A stretch of DNA of 64,000 nt from Bradyrhizobium sp. 199 (GTDB taxonomy: Bacteria > Pseudomonadota > Alphaproteobacteria > Rhizobiales > Xanthobacteraceae). The notes under the pieces were generated by a model. The model was not told the DNA's origin and did no database searches. It worked only from the letters and a program-made list of their open reading frames with translations. Location: NCBI RefSeq assembly GCF_023073355.1, contig NZ_JADPJI010000011.1, positions 238,056-302,055 of the forward strand, given 5' to 3'. Positions within the stretch are counted from its first letter, which is position 1. Each line of letters opens with the position of its first letter. Positions 54,510 through 63,053 of the stretch are shown here, in pieces. A program made the position numbers and the translations under genes.

Positions 54510-54668
54510 CGAGGCAGCCCTTCAGGAAGGCAAAGTATAAGTGCTATTCAACAAGGATGTAAGTGCGCCGGAGAGTCCGGTCATGGCCCCATGCCGACAT
54601 GATGCGATGTCGGTTTCGATGTCCCCTGCCGGGCGTAAAGCGGACGCGACCCGTCATTGCGAGAAAGG

Positions 54669-54689
54669 CCGCTCGCATGATGCGAGCGG
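54669..54689. repeat. Perfect 10-bp palindrome
   Basis: CCGCTCGCAT-G-ATGCGAGCGG. On the minus strand it is followed by CCTTTCTC, so it could be a weak terminator for the degraded gene region to its right, or the core of a family-A-like repeat (CGTCATTGCGAG lies just left of it). Confidence 0.6.
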
Positions 54690-54713
54690 TCTTCGTCATC
54701 TTTCGTCACGCGC

Positions 54714-54927
54714 TCAATGCAGCTGATCGCCCGCGCCGGGCTCGTCGACGGCTTTGCCGATGATGATCTGACCGTCGCTGAGAGGCGTCAGGTTCATCGC
54801 CCTGGCGACGGTCTGGCCCGAGGGCGGGCCGAGCCGCCAGCCCGCGCTCGAGATTGCGCAGCGCGAGCGAGGCCCGATTGGACGGACCTCCGGCGGCAGC
54901 TTGCGCGGCGGGGCTAGCAGCGCACAA
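54714..54927 (-). pseudogene. Remnant of a haem peroxidase family gene
   Basis: Two overlapping frames give pieces of one protein. RASLALRNLERG is in one frame, and one base later WRLGPPSGQTVARAMNLTPL continues in another, ending SDGQIIIGKAVDEPGAGD before a stop at 54714. The pattern R-N-L-x-R-G, L-P-S-G-Q-x-V-A-x-x-M, then x-L-S-D-x-x-I matches the C-terminal third of bacterial animal-type haem peroxidases. No other part of the gene is visible, so this is a frameshifted fragment. The identification rests on this short motif only. Confidence 0.5.
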
Positions 54928-55095
54928 GCGATGCGCTCACGCATCGCGCGACGGCGATGTTATTCCGGATGGCAATGTGGTGAGCAAGCTATGGGCATGG
55001 GTTGCAAATTTTTCCCGGAGCGAGGACGGATAACATTTTCCTTCACGTGAAAAGTGTGGCGGCGCGCGCGTGAAGCGCGCACGCCGCAACCGTCG

Positions 55096-55329
55096 TCAGT
55101 AATAGCGCTGCTGCGAATAGGCGTAGCGCGGGTTGATGCCGCAATAGGCCGAGGTGCCGGAGGCGGTGGCCTGGCATTGCTGATAGCTCGCGAACTGGCA
55201 ATTGCCGGGATAGCCCCACATGCGGCCCTGCAGGCAATATCTGTCGTTGGTGGGGTGGGCCTGGGCCGTCGGGGCCATCGCGGCCATCAGGGCCGCGAAC
55301 GAGGCAAGAGCGAGGATGGTGCGACGCAT
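55096..55329 (-). CDS. Small exported DUF3551-type protein
   Basis: A 77-residue protein with a signal peptide (MRRTILALASFAALMAAMAP, cleavage near AQAHP) and a mature part with four cysteines and many Tyr/Gln (YCLQGRMWGYPGNCQFASYQ, QCQATASGTSAYCGINPRYA). This is the DUF3551 pattern, abundant in Bradyrhizobium, with no known role. ATG 55329 has GGAG eight bases upstream. Confidence 0.85.
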   Translation of the reverse strand: MRRTILALASFAALMAAMAPTAQAHPTNDRYCLQGRMWGYPGNCQFASYQQCQATASGTSAYCGINPRYAYSQQRYY

Positions 55330-55615
55330 TTCAGTCTCCATTCGAAAGGTTTGTAAGGGCGGTTGATGAGGGAACACGCGGCTCGACCTGCGGGTTCCGG
55401 GATTTGCCCGACACTTTGTCGTACTTGTCTTGGTGTCCGCAGTGGGCATCGCGTTCGACATGCGTCTATGATGCCGCAAGCCGCGGCGAGCAATGTGATC
55501 TCGGCCACAGTTCGCGACGGGCGTTTCGGCCTATCGTGATCGGACTTGCCCGCGTTGCTCCCGCAAGGGCTCGCACGCTTTGCCTCATTCGGATCAGGCA
55601 ATTTTGGAGGTTCTG

Positions 55616-55957
55616 ATGCAAAAGTCATATTTGCTGGCCGCGACAGCGGTACTGGCGCTCTTCATGCAAACATCGCTCGCGCTGGCCCAGACCGCGCCCG
55701 CTGCTGGCGGAACCGCAGCGCCTGCGGCGACAAGCACTGCGCCGGCAACGACGGCGGCACCGGCACCGGCTGCGGCCACCGACGCGGCCGGTCAGCCGAC
55801 CGCCTCCAAGAAGAGCGCGTCGAAGAAGCCGGCGAAGAAAAAGATGACGCGGCAGCAGGAAATCGATCACTCCGTCGACAGCGGCACCGTGCCCGCACGC
55901 TATCGCAGCTCGGTGCCCAAACAGTACCAGCAATACATTCCGTTCGATAAGCAGTAG
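55616..55957 (+). CDS. Small exported protein, alanine/lysine-rich
   Basis: A 113-residue protein with signal peptide (MQKSYLLAATAVLALFMQTS, cleavage near ALAQT), an Ala/Thr/Pro-rich low-complexity middle, a lysine block (KKSASKKPAKKKMTRQQEID) and a conserved-looking end (ARYRSSVPKQYQQYIPFDK). ATG 55616 is preceded by a clear GGAGG. No family recognised; the basic block suggests binding to an acidic envelope component. Confidence 0.75.
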   Translation: MQKSYLLAATAVLALFMQTSLALAQTAPAAGGTAAPAATSTAPATTAAPAPAAATDAAGQPTASKKSASKKPAKKKMTRQQEIDHSVDSGTVPARYRSSVPKQYQQYIPFDKQ

Positions 55958-56116
55958 CCGATCGCATGGCGGCGCGACGTGATCAGCCGTTGCGCCGCCG
56001 GCACCTTCGAGCGACACGCCCTCGCAGGGCCGCCCTGGCCGGCCGCTTCCGACCTCGCATCCCCGCTGGCGGTCCGCGAGAGGAGTGCTAGACTAGGCCG
56101 AAGCCTGGGGGGAATG

Positions 56117-56602
56117 ATGAGTGACGACGTGAAGGATGCTGGCCTGGTGGCCATGATCAGCAGCATCCTTGGAGGCAACAAGCGCGCAGACAGTGTTGCA
56201 CCGCCGCCGCTCACCGAGGGCCCGCCGACAGTGCCGTCGAACGGGGTGGAAGCGGTTGCCGCGCCCATCGCCAAGGCGGCGTCGGCCAGCCAGGAGGATG
56301 CCCCCAACGCTGCGCCGTCCGCAACGGAGCGGGCCGAGCAGCCCGCGAAAATTGTCACGACGCGGGATGGCAGACAGCTGCTGCCGGCGGAAGCGATTGC
56401 CGATCTCGTGCTGGGCGAGCTGCGCAAGCTGGAGGAATTTCCGGCAACCGGCGTCTCGGTCACGGTCTATGGCTATCGGCATTGGAACGCGATGATCACC
56501 TTCGCGCCGTTCTCGACCAGTTTCCAGAATGCAACGCGGTTCCGCCAGGCCCTGTCGGATATCGTCTTCAAGCTCCGTCGTTTCGTCGAACTTGAGATAT
56601 AG
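56117..56602 (+). CDS. Hypothetical cytoplasmic protein
   Basis: A 161-residue protein from ATG 56117 (ATG 56114 is equally possible; GGGGGG lies just upstream). Residues 1-75 are low-complexity (SSILGGNKRADSVAPPPLTE). Residues 85-161 are well ordered: TTRDGRQLLPAEAIADLVLG, ELRKLEEFPATGVSVTVYGY, RHWNAMITFAPFSTSFQNAT, and VFKLRRFVELEI at the end. I do not recognise a family. No signal peptide. Confidence 0.7.
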   Translation: MSDDVKDAGLVAMISSILGGNKRADSVAPPPLTEGPPTVPSNGVEAVAAPIAKAASASQEDAPNAAPSATERAEQPAKIVTTRDGRQLLPAEAIADLVLGELRKLEEFPATGVSVTVYGYRHWNAMITFAPFSTSFQNATRFRQALSDIVFKLRRFVELEI

Positions 56603-56662
56603 TCTGGCTCAAATGCCTACGGCGGCAACGCGCTGCCCGGACAGGTCGACAGGAATCTGAAA

Positions 56663-57145
56663 TTGAGCGTCGCCTTTACCAAGGAAGAAAGCGCCGAGAC
56701 TGCGTCCGAGACGCTGTTGCCGGATCGCCCGATCTCGCCGGATCCGAACCTCGTCACGGAAAAGGGCCTGCAAGCGTTGCAGGCGCAGCTTGCGGAAGCC
56801 CGCGCGGCCTATGAAGCCGCGCAAGCCATCGATGACGCCAACGAGAAACGCCGGCAGTCGGCTGTGCCCTTGCGCGACGCCCGCTATCTGACCGAACGCC
56901 TGCGCACCGCGCAGCTCGTGCCCGATCCGACCTCGACAGATCTCGTTGCCTTCGGCAGCACCGTGACCTTCAGCCGCGCTGACGGCCGCGTGCAGACCTA
57001 TCGCATCGTGGGCGAGGACGAGGCCGATCCGAAGGCGGGGACGATCTCGTTCGTCGCGCCGGTCGCGCGGTCATTGATGGGGAAGGCCGTCGGCGACGTC
57101 GTGGGTTCGGGGACGCAGGAGATCGAGATTCTCGCGATCGCGTAA
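56663..57145 (+). CDS. GreA/GreB family elongation factor
   Basis: A 160-residue protein with the Gre plan: an N-terminal coiled-coil hairpin (VTEKGLQALQAQLAEARAAY, EAAQAIDDANEKRRQ) and a C-terminal FKBP-like domain (VAFGSTVTFSRADGRVQTYR, IVGEDEADPKAGTISFVAPV, ARSLMGKAVGDVV). The frame begins with a TTG codon at 56663 and no nearby ATG gives a full product, so TTG initiation is likely. The acidic Asp-Glu tip of the coiled coil that rescues stalled RNA polymerase is weak here, so it may be a Rnk-like or regulatory variant. Confidence 0.88.
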   Translation: MSVAFTKEESAETASETLLPDRPISPDPNLVTEKGLQALQAQLAEARAAYEAAQAIDDANEKRRQSAVPLRDARYLTERLRTAQLVPDPTSTDLVAFGSTVTFSRADGRVQTYRIVGEDEADPKAGTISFVAPVARSLMGKAVGDVVGSGTQEIEILAIA

Positions 57146-57169
57146 CGCGCAACGCCCATTGGCTTCCGC

Positions 57170-57943
57170 TCAGGCCTGCGGGAGCTCGACGCTCGTGAGC
57201 TTGCTCAAGCTTGCAATGAGTTCGTCCTGAAATTTCGGATCCCTCGCCTGATCGGCTGGCGCCTCCTGCCGCAGGTGATGCCAGTAGCGCCCGCTGACCA
57301 GGGCAGCGGGCTCCTCGCTCACCGCCAGCCAGGTCTGGGTCCGTTGCCCGGTGGCGAGATCGACCGGAGCACTGGAACCACCCATCTTCGTGCGCACCCA
57401 TCCGGGATCGACGGCGTTGCTGAGGACGTCGGGCCAGCGCCGCGCCAGTGCGAACGCCAGGGCGACCACATGCAGCTTGCTCTCGGCGTAGGCCTTGGCC
57501 GAGTCCCAGCGCCGCTTGGTCCAATCGATGTCGTCCAGCGAGCCCTCTCCACCGCGATGCAATCCGCTGCTGAGATACACCAATCGGCCGGGCCGCCGGA
57601 TCAGGGCCGTGAGCACATACGGGGCGAGCGTGTTGATGGCCAGGGTCTCGGCATGGCCTTCCGGCGTGGAGCCACGGCTCGGCCGTGTGTAAACGCCGGC
57701 ATTGTGGATGACCGCATCCATGCGCCCGATCGCGTTGACCTGGTCGGCGATGCTCCTCGCTTCCGCCGCGCTTGCGAGGTCACCAACGACGGTCCCCGCG
57801 GCACGCGATTCGAGCTCAGCCAGCGCTGCGGCACGATCGACCGAGCGCGCGTGCAGGACCACGCGGTGACCTTGATCCAGCAGAGATTGTGCCGCCGCCC
57901 GGCCGAGACCGTCCGTGCTTCCCGTGATGAATACCGTCGCCAT
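57170..57943 (-). CDS. Short-chain dehydrogenase/reductase
   Basis: A 257-residue SDR: VFITGSTDGLGRAAAQSLLD (nucleotide binding), VIHNAGVYTRPS, VYLSSGLHRGGEGSLDD and the catalytic KAYAESKLHVVALAFALA (Tyr-x-x-x-Lys). Leu-His-Arg after the catalytic serine region is the pattern of retinol-dehydrogenase/protochlorophyllide-reductase-like SDRs. HARSVDRAAALAE suggests NADP use (Arg after beta-2). Convergent with the Gre-like gene. Confidence 0.92.
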   Translation of the reverse strand: MATVFITGSTDGLGRAAAQSLLDQGHRVVLHARSVDRAAALAELESRAAGTVVGDLASAAEARSIADQVNAIGRMDAVIHNAGVYTRPSRGSTPEGHAETLAINTLAPYVLTALIRRPGRLVYLSSGLHRGGEGSLDDIDWTKRRWDSAKAYAESKLHVVALAFALARRWPDVLSNAVDPGWVRTKMGGSSAPVDLATGQRTQTWLAVSEEPAALVSGRYWHHLRQEAPADQARDPKFQDELIASLSKLTSVELPQA

Positions 57944-58232
57944 GCGCTGCTCCTTCGGCTCTTTCGCGAACGCACTTACTGTCTGCGAATCGTTTCCGAT
58001 GCCTGGTCCATCTAACCAAGGTGATCGCGCTCAACACTTGCGCTTGAGCTGCGTTCCGCAAAAAGAGGGCGCGTGCGGGGGCCGCGTCGCAAAAACGAGG
58101 CGAAGGGTAGGGCAAAGATAGTTATCGACAGGAGCAATCTCATTCGCCTACAGCATGAGCCATGCGTTTCCGTCGTCTTGTGCTGATATCGATCGCCTTC
58201 GCTGTCTCCGCAAAGCAAAGCCCGATCCTCGG

Positions 58233-58910
58233 ATGAGACGGTTTCTGTCGGGTGCGCTGCCGTTCTATGCTCTGGCTGGACTAGCCATGTGCATGTACCT
58301 CGTCCTGTACAAGACGGATCTCTTCGACTTGAACGCCATCGTCCGGGGTGCAGCCGGTTCATGGTGGTTTCCGGTCTTCATGTTCGTCTGTGTGCTGCTG
58401 GAGTCGGTCTTCCCGTATTTCGGCTATTTTCCCGGAACCGCGCTCATTCTGATGTCCGTGGCGCTCAACCCGAAGTCCGCGGATCTCTCCGTCTTTGCCG
58501 TGGCGTGGCTCGCCATCATCGTGGGCGCCGTCTTGAGTTACGGACAGGCTCGTTTTTTCAGGCCGTTCCTGCAGCGGGTGGCCTCGAAAGCGGCACTGAG
58601 CCGATGTGAGCAGCTGTTCGACGCCTACGGTCCTTATGCGCGCGTGGCCTTGTTCGTTCACCCCAACGCCAGCGCGATGTATTTCACTGCACTCGGACTT
58701 CTCGGCCGCAGCCTGACGCGAGAGCTCGCTTACCTCAGCGTCGGTGCAGCCGCCGCGGTGGGCATTCTGTTCGTCGTCGTAACCAGAATAGTGTCGTCCG
58801 TCGGCCCGACCGACGAGGGCGAATTGCAGCTGCTGCTGGCGGCGGCGCTGGTCGCGATCGGGACCCTCGTCGGTCTCTACGCGGCCTGGCGGCCGGCTCC
58901 GTCGGTTTGA
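58233..58910 (+). CDS. Polytopic membrane protein, possibly DedA/VTT-like
   Basis: A 225-residue protein with about five membrane helices (ALPFYALAGLAMCMYLVLYK, WWFPVFMFVCVLLESVFPYF, AVAWLAIIVGAVLSYGQARF and two near the C-terminus). The stretch LLESVFPYFGYFPGTALILM, with Glu before a re-entrant-like Pro/Gly run, followed by Gly-Ala-x-x-Gly-Tyr-Gly-like GAVLSYGQARFF, is reminiscent of DedA (VTT) lipid scramblase/transporter proteins, but the match is partial. ATG 58233 is the natural start of the first helix. Confidence 0.75.
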   Translation: MRRFLSGALPFYALAGLAMCMYLVLYKTDLFDLNAIVRGAAGSWWFPVFMFVCVLLESVFPYFGYFPGTALILMSVALNPKSADLSVFAVAWLAIIVGAVLSYGQARFFRPFLQRVASKAALSRCEQLFDAYGPYARVALFVHPNASAMYFTALGLLGRSLTRELAYLSVGAAAAVGILFVVVTRIVSSVGPTDEGELQLLLAAALVAIGTLVGLYAAWRPAPSV

Positions 58911-59134
58911 AGATTTAGGTGGCGTTGCTGCGTGTGGGGGCGTTCCCCCGACGACGCATCATGCCCCTGTTTTGCCCGACGGCACAAACGTGAATTCGGA
59001 ATTCGCAACCCATTGATCCGACTGAGGTCGGCTACTGTGCATGGGGTTGTTTTTCGATTATTTTGACGGCACGGGTGACGACGGTCGCCATACGATCAGG
59101 ATCGTCCGCAATCAGGGTGATTCAGGAAGATGGA

Positions 59135-59209
59135 TGGTGGGCGCACAAGGGATCGAACCTTGGACCTCTCCCGTGTGAAGGGAACGCTCTCCCGCTGAGC
59201 TATGCGCCC
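59135..59209 (-). tRNA. tRNA-Val (anticodon CAC)
   Basis: Read on the minus strand from GGGCGCA, the cloverleaf is complete: acceptor GGGCGCA / TGCGCCC, D-arm GCTC..GAGC, anticodon stem TTCCC / GGGAG (one T-G pair) with loop TTCACAC (anticodon CAC), T-arm CAAGG-TTCGATC-CCTTG, discriminator A and encoded CCA. It reads valine codon GTG. Confidence 0.95.
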
Positions 59210-59369
59210 GGGACCATCATGCAGACGCCCGGACCTTTTCGGCCGGCCGGCGCATCGGAGCCCGCGATTTAGAAGTGCGGGCTTGAGGTGTCAAGTTTCC
59301 AGGCGCCGCGTGGCCGGAAAACCTTGGCCCCCGCACGCAATTAGCGACGGACGCCGGATTTGTGGCCGC

Positions 59370-60665
59370 TTACGCGCCCTGCTGGCGGGCGCGGGAGGCA
59401 TGGGCCTGCAGCGCCCGGATGCGCTCGGCCAGCGTTCCGCCGCCCTCCGGCAGGCGGGCGGCTGCGCCGTTGGTTGCGGCATCGTTGGCCGGGCGCGGTG
59501 CCGGCTTCGGCGGCTGGCCGGCCTCGGATGCCAGCAGCGCCTCGATCGGCGAGTTCGGGCCTTCGAGCTGCATCGCGAGTTTTGCCACCTCGGCGGCGAT
59601 GTCGTTGATGCGCTCGCGCAGCAGGGCATTCTCCATGCGCTCGGTCGCCCAGGAGCTCTCGGCCTGCTGCTGGATCGCATTGATGTCGCGCTGGAGCTTG
59701 GCGCGCTCGTCGCGCGCGGTGCGGAGTTGCTCCTCCAACGCGGTCTTTTCGGCGCGCAGCGCCTCCATGGCCGCGGACGATTTGCCGCCGCTCAAGCCCG
59801 CGATCTCGACGCGCAGCTCCTTGATGGTGCGCTCGTTGGTCTCATTGGCCTGGCGCAGCTGGTTGTTCTCATAGTCGCGCTCGGCGAGCAGCTTGCCCTG
59901 CGTGGCGAGGCGGCCTTCGAGGTCGGTGACGCGGCCCGACAGCATCTCGGCTTCCTTGACCTGTCCGATCAGCTGGCGATCAAGCTCGGTGACGCGCTGG
60001 CTCAGATTCTCGACCCGGCCACGGGCATCGCCGAGCTCGCGTGAGGCGGTCTCCGATTCCAGACGCTCCTGCGCGAGCCGCGCCTGCGTCGCCGCGAACT
60101 CCTTCTCGGCGTCGCCGACGCGGTTCTTCAGCTCTTCGATCTGCGCGCGTACCGCGACCAGTTCGACCTGGCGGCTCTCCGCCATCATTGAGCGGTCGGA
60201 GAGCTCGGTGTTGATCTTGGCGAGCTCGGCCTGCTTGTCGGCAAGCGCGATCTCGGCCTCGCGCAAGGATTGGGTCTTGGCGCTGAACTCTTCCTCGGTG
60301 GCGCGGAGCTGCTCCTTCACCGCCTTCTCGCGGGCCTCGAGCGCGAAGATCGTGGCGTTCTTCTCGCCGAGTTCGATCTTCATGCGGTTGATGGCGTCGC
60401 TCTTCTTGCCGAGCTCGGCGAGCTGGCTCGTGGTCTTGTTCCTGAGCTGGTCGACGCTCATCTCGAGCCGTCGCGCCGACATGGCGAATTCCGCGCGGAG
60501 CTGATCCTTGTCGGCCTGGATCTCGGCCATCGACAGCGGCGTTGCGGCCTCGAGCCGGCGCGTGGTCAGGCGCACGGCGCGGTTATGCACCAGCGGCACG
60601 ATCGCGAGCCCGAACAACATCGAGAGCAGGAAACCGATCGCCAAGTACATGATCGGCTCGACCAT
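59370..60665 (-). CDS. Membrane-anchored coiled-coil protein
   Basis: A 431-residue protein: one N-terminal membrane helix (MYLAIGFLLSMLFGLAIVPL), then almost 350 residues of heptad-rich coiled coil (LREAEIALADKQAELAKINT, GRVENLSQRVTELDRQLIGQ, ERTIKELRVEIAGLSGGKSS), and a disordered Ala/Pro-rich end. Proteins of this plan are conserved in Rhizobiales, but no biochemical role is known. It may act in cell shape or envelope organisation. Monocistronic; downstream is the tRNA. Confidence 0.82.
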   Translation of the reverse strand: MVEPIMYLAIGFLLSMLFGLAIVPLVHNRAVRLTTRRLEAATPLSMAEIQADKDQLRAEFAMSARRLEMSVDQLRNKTTSQLAELGKKSDAINRMKIELGEKNATIFALEAREKAVKEQLRATEEEFSAKTQSLREAEIALADKQAELAKINTELSDRSMMAESRQVELVAVRAQIEELKNRVGDAEKEFAATQARLAQERLESETASRELGDARGRVENLSQRVTELDRQLIGQVKEAEMLSGRVTDLEGRLATQGKLLAERDYENNQLRQANETNERTIKELRVEIAGLSGGKSSAAMEALRAEKTALEEQLRTARDERAKLQRDINAIQQQAESSWATERMENALLRERINDIAAEVAKLAMQLEGPNSPIEALLASEAGQPPKPAPRPANDAATNGAAARLPEGGGTLAERIRALQAHASRARQQGA

Positions 60666-60786
60666 GGGCCAGAACTCCCAACTTTAAGGAAAAATTCACC
60701 AACGACCATGCCATGGCGGGGCGGCAAAAAGCCAGCCCCGGCCTGTCGTTAACCTTGATCCCGAGGGCGGACGGAAGAAGGAAAGC

Positions 60787-61392
60787 CTAGAATGGGTTCC
60801 AGGTCGCGCGCGGCGTGTATTTGAGATAGCCGATATTGGCGCCCAGTCGCAGGCCGAGCCCGGAGCGGATCGGCACCAGTACGATGTTGTTGGCGGTGAG
60901 CGCCGTCATGCCAAAGCCGCCGATGATGTAGGCCGAGCCATCGAGGCCGGCGAAGCGCTGGTAGATCGCGTTGGTGGCGGGCAGATTGTAGACCAGCGTC
61001 ATGGTGCGCGCGCCGTCACCGCCCCAGTCGAAACCGAGCGAGGGGCCCTGCCAGTAGACGCGCAAGTCCCCGGCGTTCTTGGTGTAGAGCGTGCCTTCGC
61101 CGTAGCGCAGGCCGGCGACGAAGGCGCCGGACCCTTCCTCACCCAGGATATAGCCGTTCGGCAGGCCCCATTGGCTGACCGCCTTCTCGATGATGGAGGC
61201 GAGCCCGCGGGAGACGTTGCCGAAGAAGCGGTGGCCGGCGCCGACGAGCTCGTCCGGCCCGTAAGTGCTGGGCGTCGGGGCCCGCTGCGGCGGCGGCAAA
61301 TCGGGCGGCGGCGCCTGCTGGGCGGAGGCCGGCACGATCCAGCCCACCATCGCGACGAGCGCGAGCGCAGCAAGGCGTGATGCGAAAGTCAT
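60787..61392 (-). CDS. eipA: EipA family periplasmic protein (DUF1134)
   Basis: A 201-residue exported protein with signal peptide (LAALALVAMVGWIVPASAQQ) and a DUF1134 domain: GHRFFGNVSRGLASIIEKAV, SQWGLPNGYILGEEGSGAFV, GLRYGEGTLYTKNAGDLRVY, and the end GLRLGANIGYLKYTPRATWN. This is the EipA family, a small beta-barrel protein needed for envelope integrity in Brucella. The full length agrees with the family. Confidence 0.93.
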   Translation of the reverse strand: MTFASRLAALALVAMVGWIVPASAQQAPPPDLPPPQRAPTPSTYGPDELVGAGHRFFGNVSRGLASIIEKAVSQWGLPNGYILGEEGSGAFVAGLRYGEGTLYTKNAGDLRVYWQGPSLGFDWGGDGARTMTLVYNLPATNAIYQRFAGLDGSAYIIGGFGMTALTANNIVLVPIRSGLGLRLGANIGYLKYTPRATWNPF

Positions 61393-61501
61393 AAAAGAAC
61401 CCCTGGTACCGAAACCGGTCGCTTCCTTAACCTGGCGCCAACAGGCGCGGCCCTAGGTTGCGCCGGATGTCCCCTCGACTCGGATGTTATCCGCAGCAAC
61501 T

Positions 61502-62017
61502 ATGACGGCACAACGGCAGGAAGATAGCCCTTTGCGCCCCGGAATTGCCTTGATCGGCCTCCTCGTCTGCCTGCTGTCGGGCATATGGATCGCCGGCTCG
61601 GCGTTGCCGGCCGTGGCCGCCACCACCGAGCGGATCGTCGTCAACCGCTTCACCGGTGTCGCCATCGAGGGCTTCGATCCCGTCGCTTATTTCGTCGACG
61701 GCGGGGCGGCGCAGGGGACGGCCGAGTTCGAGGCCAATCTCTGGGGCGCGGTCTGGCGCTTCCGCAATGAGGGCAACCGGGCTTCCTTCCTGGCCCATCC
61801 GGAAATCTATGGGCCCCAATTCGGCGGCTACGATCCCGCCGATATCGCCCGCGGTGTCACCAATGCCGGCAATCCCCGTTTCTTCGCGATCGTGGCGCAG
61901 CGGCTGTACCTGTTCAGCCGGGAAACCAATCGCGATGCCTTTGCCGCCGACCCAGAGCGGTTCCTCTATGAGGTGGGCAAGCGCTGGCCGGCGCTTTGGG
62001 AACAGCTCAGTCAATAG
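61502..62017 (+). CDS. YHS-domain exported protein
   Basis: A 171-residue protein with an N-terminal signal or membrane helix (IALIGLLVCLLSGIWIAGSA) and a YHS-like domain: GVAIEGFDPVAYFVDGGAAQ, FEANLWGAVWRFRNEGNRAS, FLAHPEIYGPQFGGYDPADI. YHS proteins often bind metal or haem, but the usual Cys-Pro-Val metal motif is absent here. An in-frame ATG at 61484 is an alternative start. Role unknown. Confidence 0.85.
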   Translation: MTAQRQEDSPLRPGIALIGLLVCLLSGIWIAGSALPAVAATTERIVVNRFTGVAIEGFDPVAYFVDGGAAQGTAEFEANLWGAVWRFRNEGNRASFLAHPEIYGPQFGGYDPADIARGVTNAGNPRFFAIVAQRLYLFSRETNRDAFAADPERFLYEVGKRWPALWEQLSQ

Positions 62018-62029
62018 ATGCGTACCGCC

Positions 62030-62851
62030 TCAGGGTTCTGCCGCCTGTGGGTCGCCCCAGGCGATGAACTCCGGGATGATGAAGCCGGTGTCACTGCGCT
62101 GGCCGAAGCGGAGCTCGCCCCCGCTGCCATCGGTGACCCTGCCGCCGGCCGCCGTCACCACCGCAGCGCCGGCCCCGACGTCCCATTCACAGGTAGGCCC
62201 GAAGCGGGGGTAGATGTCGGCGCTGCCTTCCGCGATCCGGCCGAATTTCACGGCCGAGCCGGCCCTCCGTCTGACGGCATTGGGCCTGTTGTCGATGAAC
62301 GCCTCGCTCCTGGGATCGCCATGCGAGCGGCTCACCGCCGCGATCCAGGGCTCTCCCTGCGCCGGCAGCTTGCGGGCGTGGATCGGCTCGGCCGCGCCGA
62401 TGATAGCGCCGTCAAACCGCACGCGCTCGGCGCCGCGGCCGACGATGCCGCGCCACAGCAGGCCGAGCGCGGGCGCGCTGACGATGCCCAGCAGCGGCAC
62501 GCCCGATGTCACGAGGGCGAGGTTGACGGTGAACTCGTCGCGACCGGCGACGAACTCCTTGGTGCCGTCGAGCGGATCGATCAGGAAGAAGCTGCCTTCG
62601 AACGGCGGGGAGGCGAGATGGGTCCGCTCTTCCGAGAGCGTCGGGACATCGCCTGCGAGCTGGGCCAGGCCCTCCGCGATGATGCGGTCGGCGGCAAGGT
62701 CGGCCTCGGTAACCGGCGAGCCGTCCTGCTTGCCGTCGACCCGCATCGCCGCGCGGTTGACCCTGAGGATCGCCTCGCCCGCCTTCACCACCAGCGCCGT
62801 CAGCGGCTCCATCAGGCCCGATGCGGCCGCGCCGTCGATGATCCGCTTCAC
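62030..62851 (-). CDS. cysQ: 3'(2'),5'-bisphosphate nucleotidase
   Basis: A 273-residue inositol-monophosphatase-fold enzyme. Metal and substrate motifs are SPVTEADLAADRIIAEGL, LSEERT, LIDPLDGTKEFVAGRDEFTV near residues 91-110 and CEWDVGAGAAVVTAAGG near residue 224. The TKEF-x-x-x-x-x-EF-x-V pattern is the CysQ version, which removes the phosphate from 3'-phosphoadenosine 5'-phosphate made in sulfate assimilation. Its sulfur role links loosely to sorAB in the window, but the genes are 42 kb apart. Confidence 0.93.
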   Translation of the reverse strand: MKRIIDGAAASGLMEPLTALVVKAGEAILRVNRAAMRVDGKQDGSPVTEADLAADRIIAEGLAQLAGDVPTLSEERTHLASPPFEGSFFLIDPLDGTKEFVAGRDEFTVNLALVTSGVPLLGIVSAPALGLLWRGIVGRGAERVRFDGAIIGAAEPIHARKLPAQGEPWIAAVSRSHGDPRSEAFIDNRPNAVRRRAGSAVKFGRIAEGSADIYPRFGPTCEWDVGAGAAVVTAAGGRVTDGSGGELRFGQRSDTGFIIPEFIAWGDPQAAEP

Positions 62852-63053
62852 CTGGATGCCTCAATCATCGGCAATTCGTTCCTCTCGACTGATTCGCCCC
62901 TGATCGATTCGGTTGGGCTTATGACCGCCTCGACGCGATCGCAAGCTAGCTGCCGCGGGCTGGCGAATGTTAGAACCCGCAGCATCCGTCAAGCATGCGT
63001 GATTCGCGGCGTCCAGCGCCGTGCAATTCCAGGAACCCTCCAGGACCCCTTAT

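Noticed and set aside
58911..59134. tRNA-Val as an integration site
   Set aside because: No integrase gene or repeat of the tRNA 3' end was seen within the window on either side.
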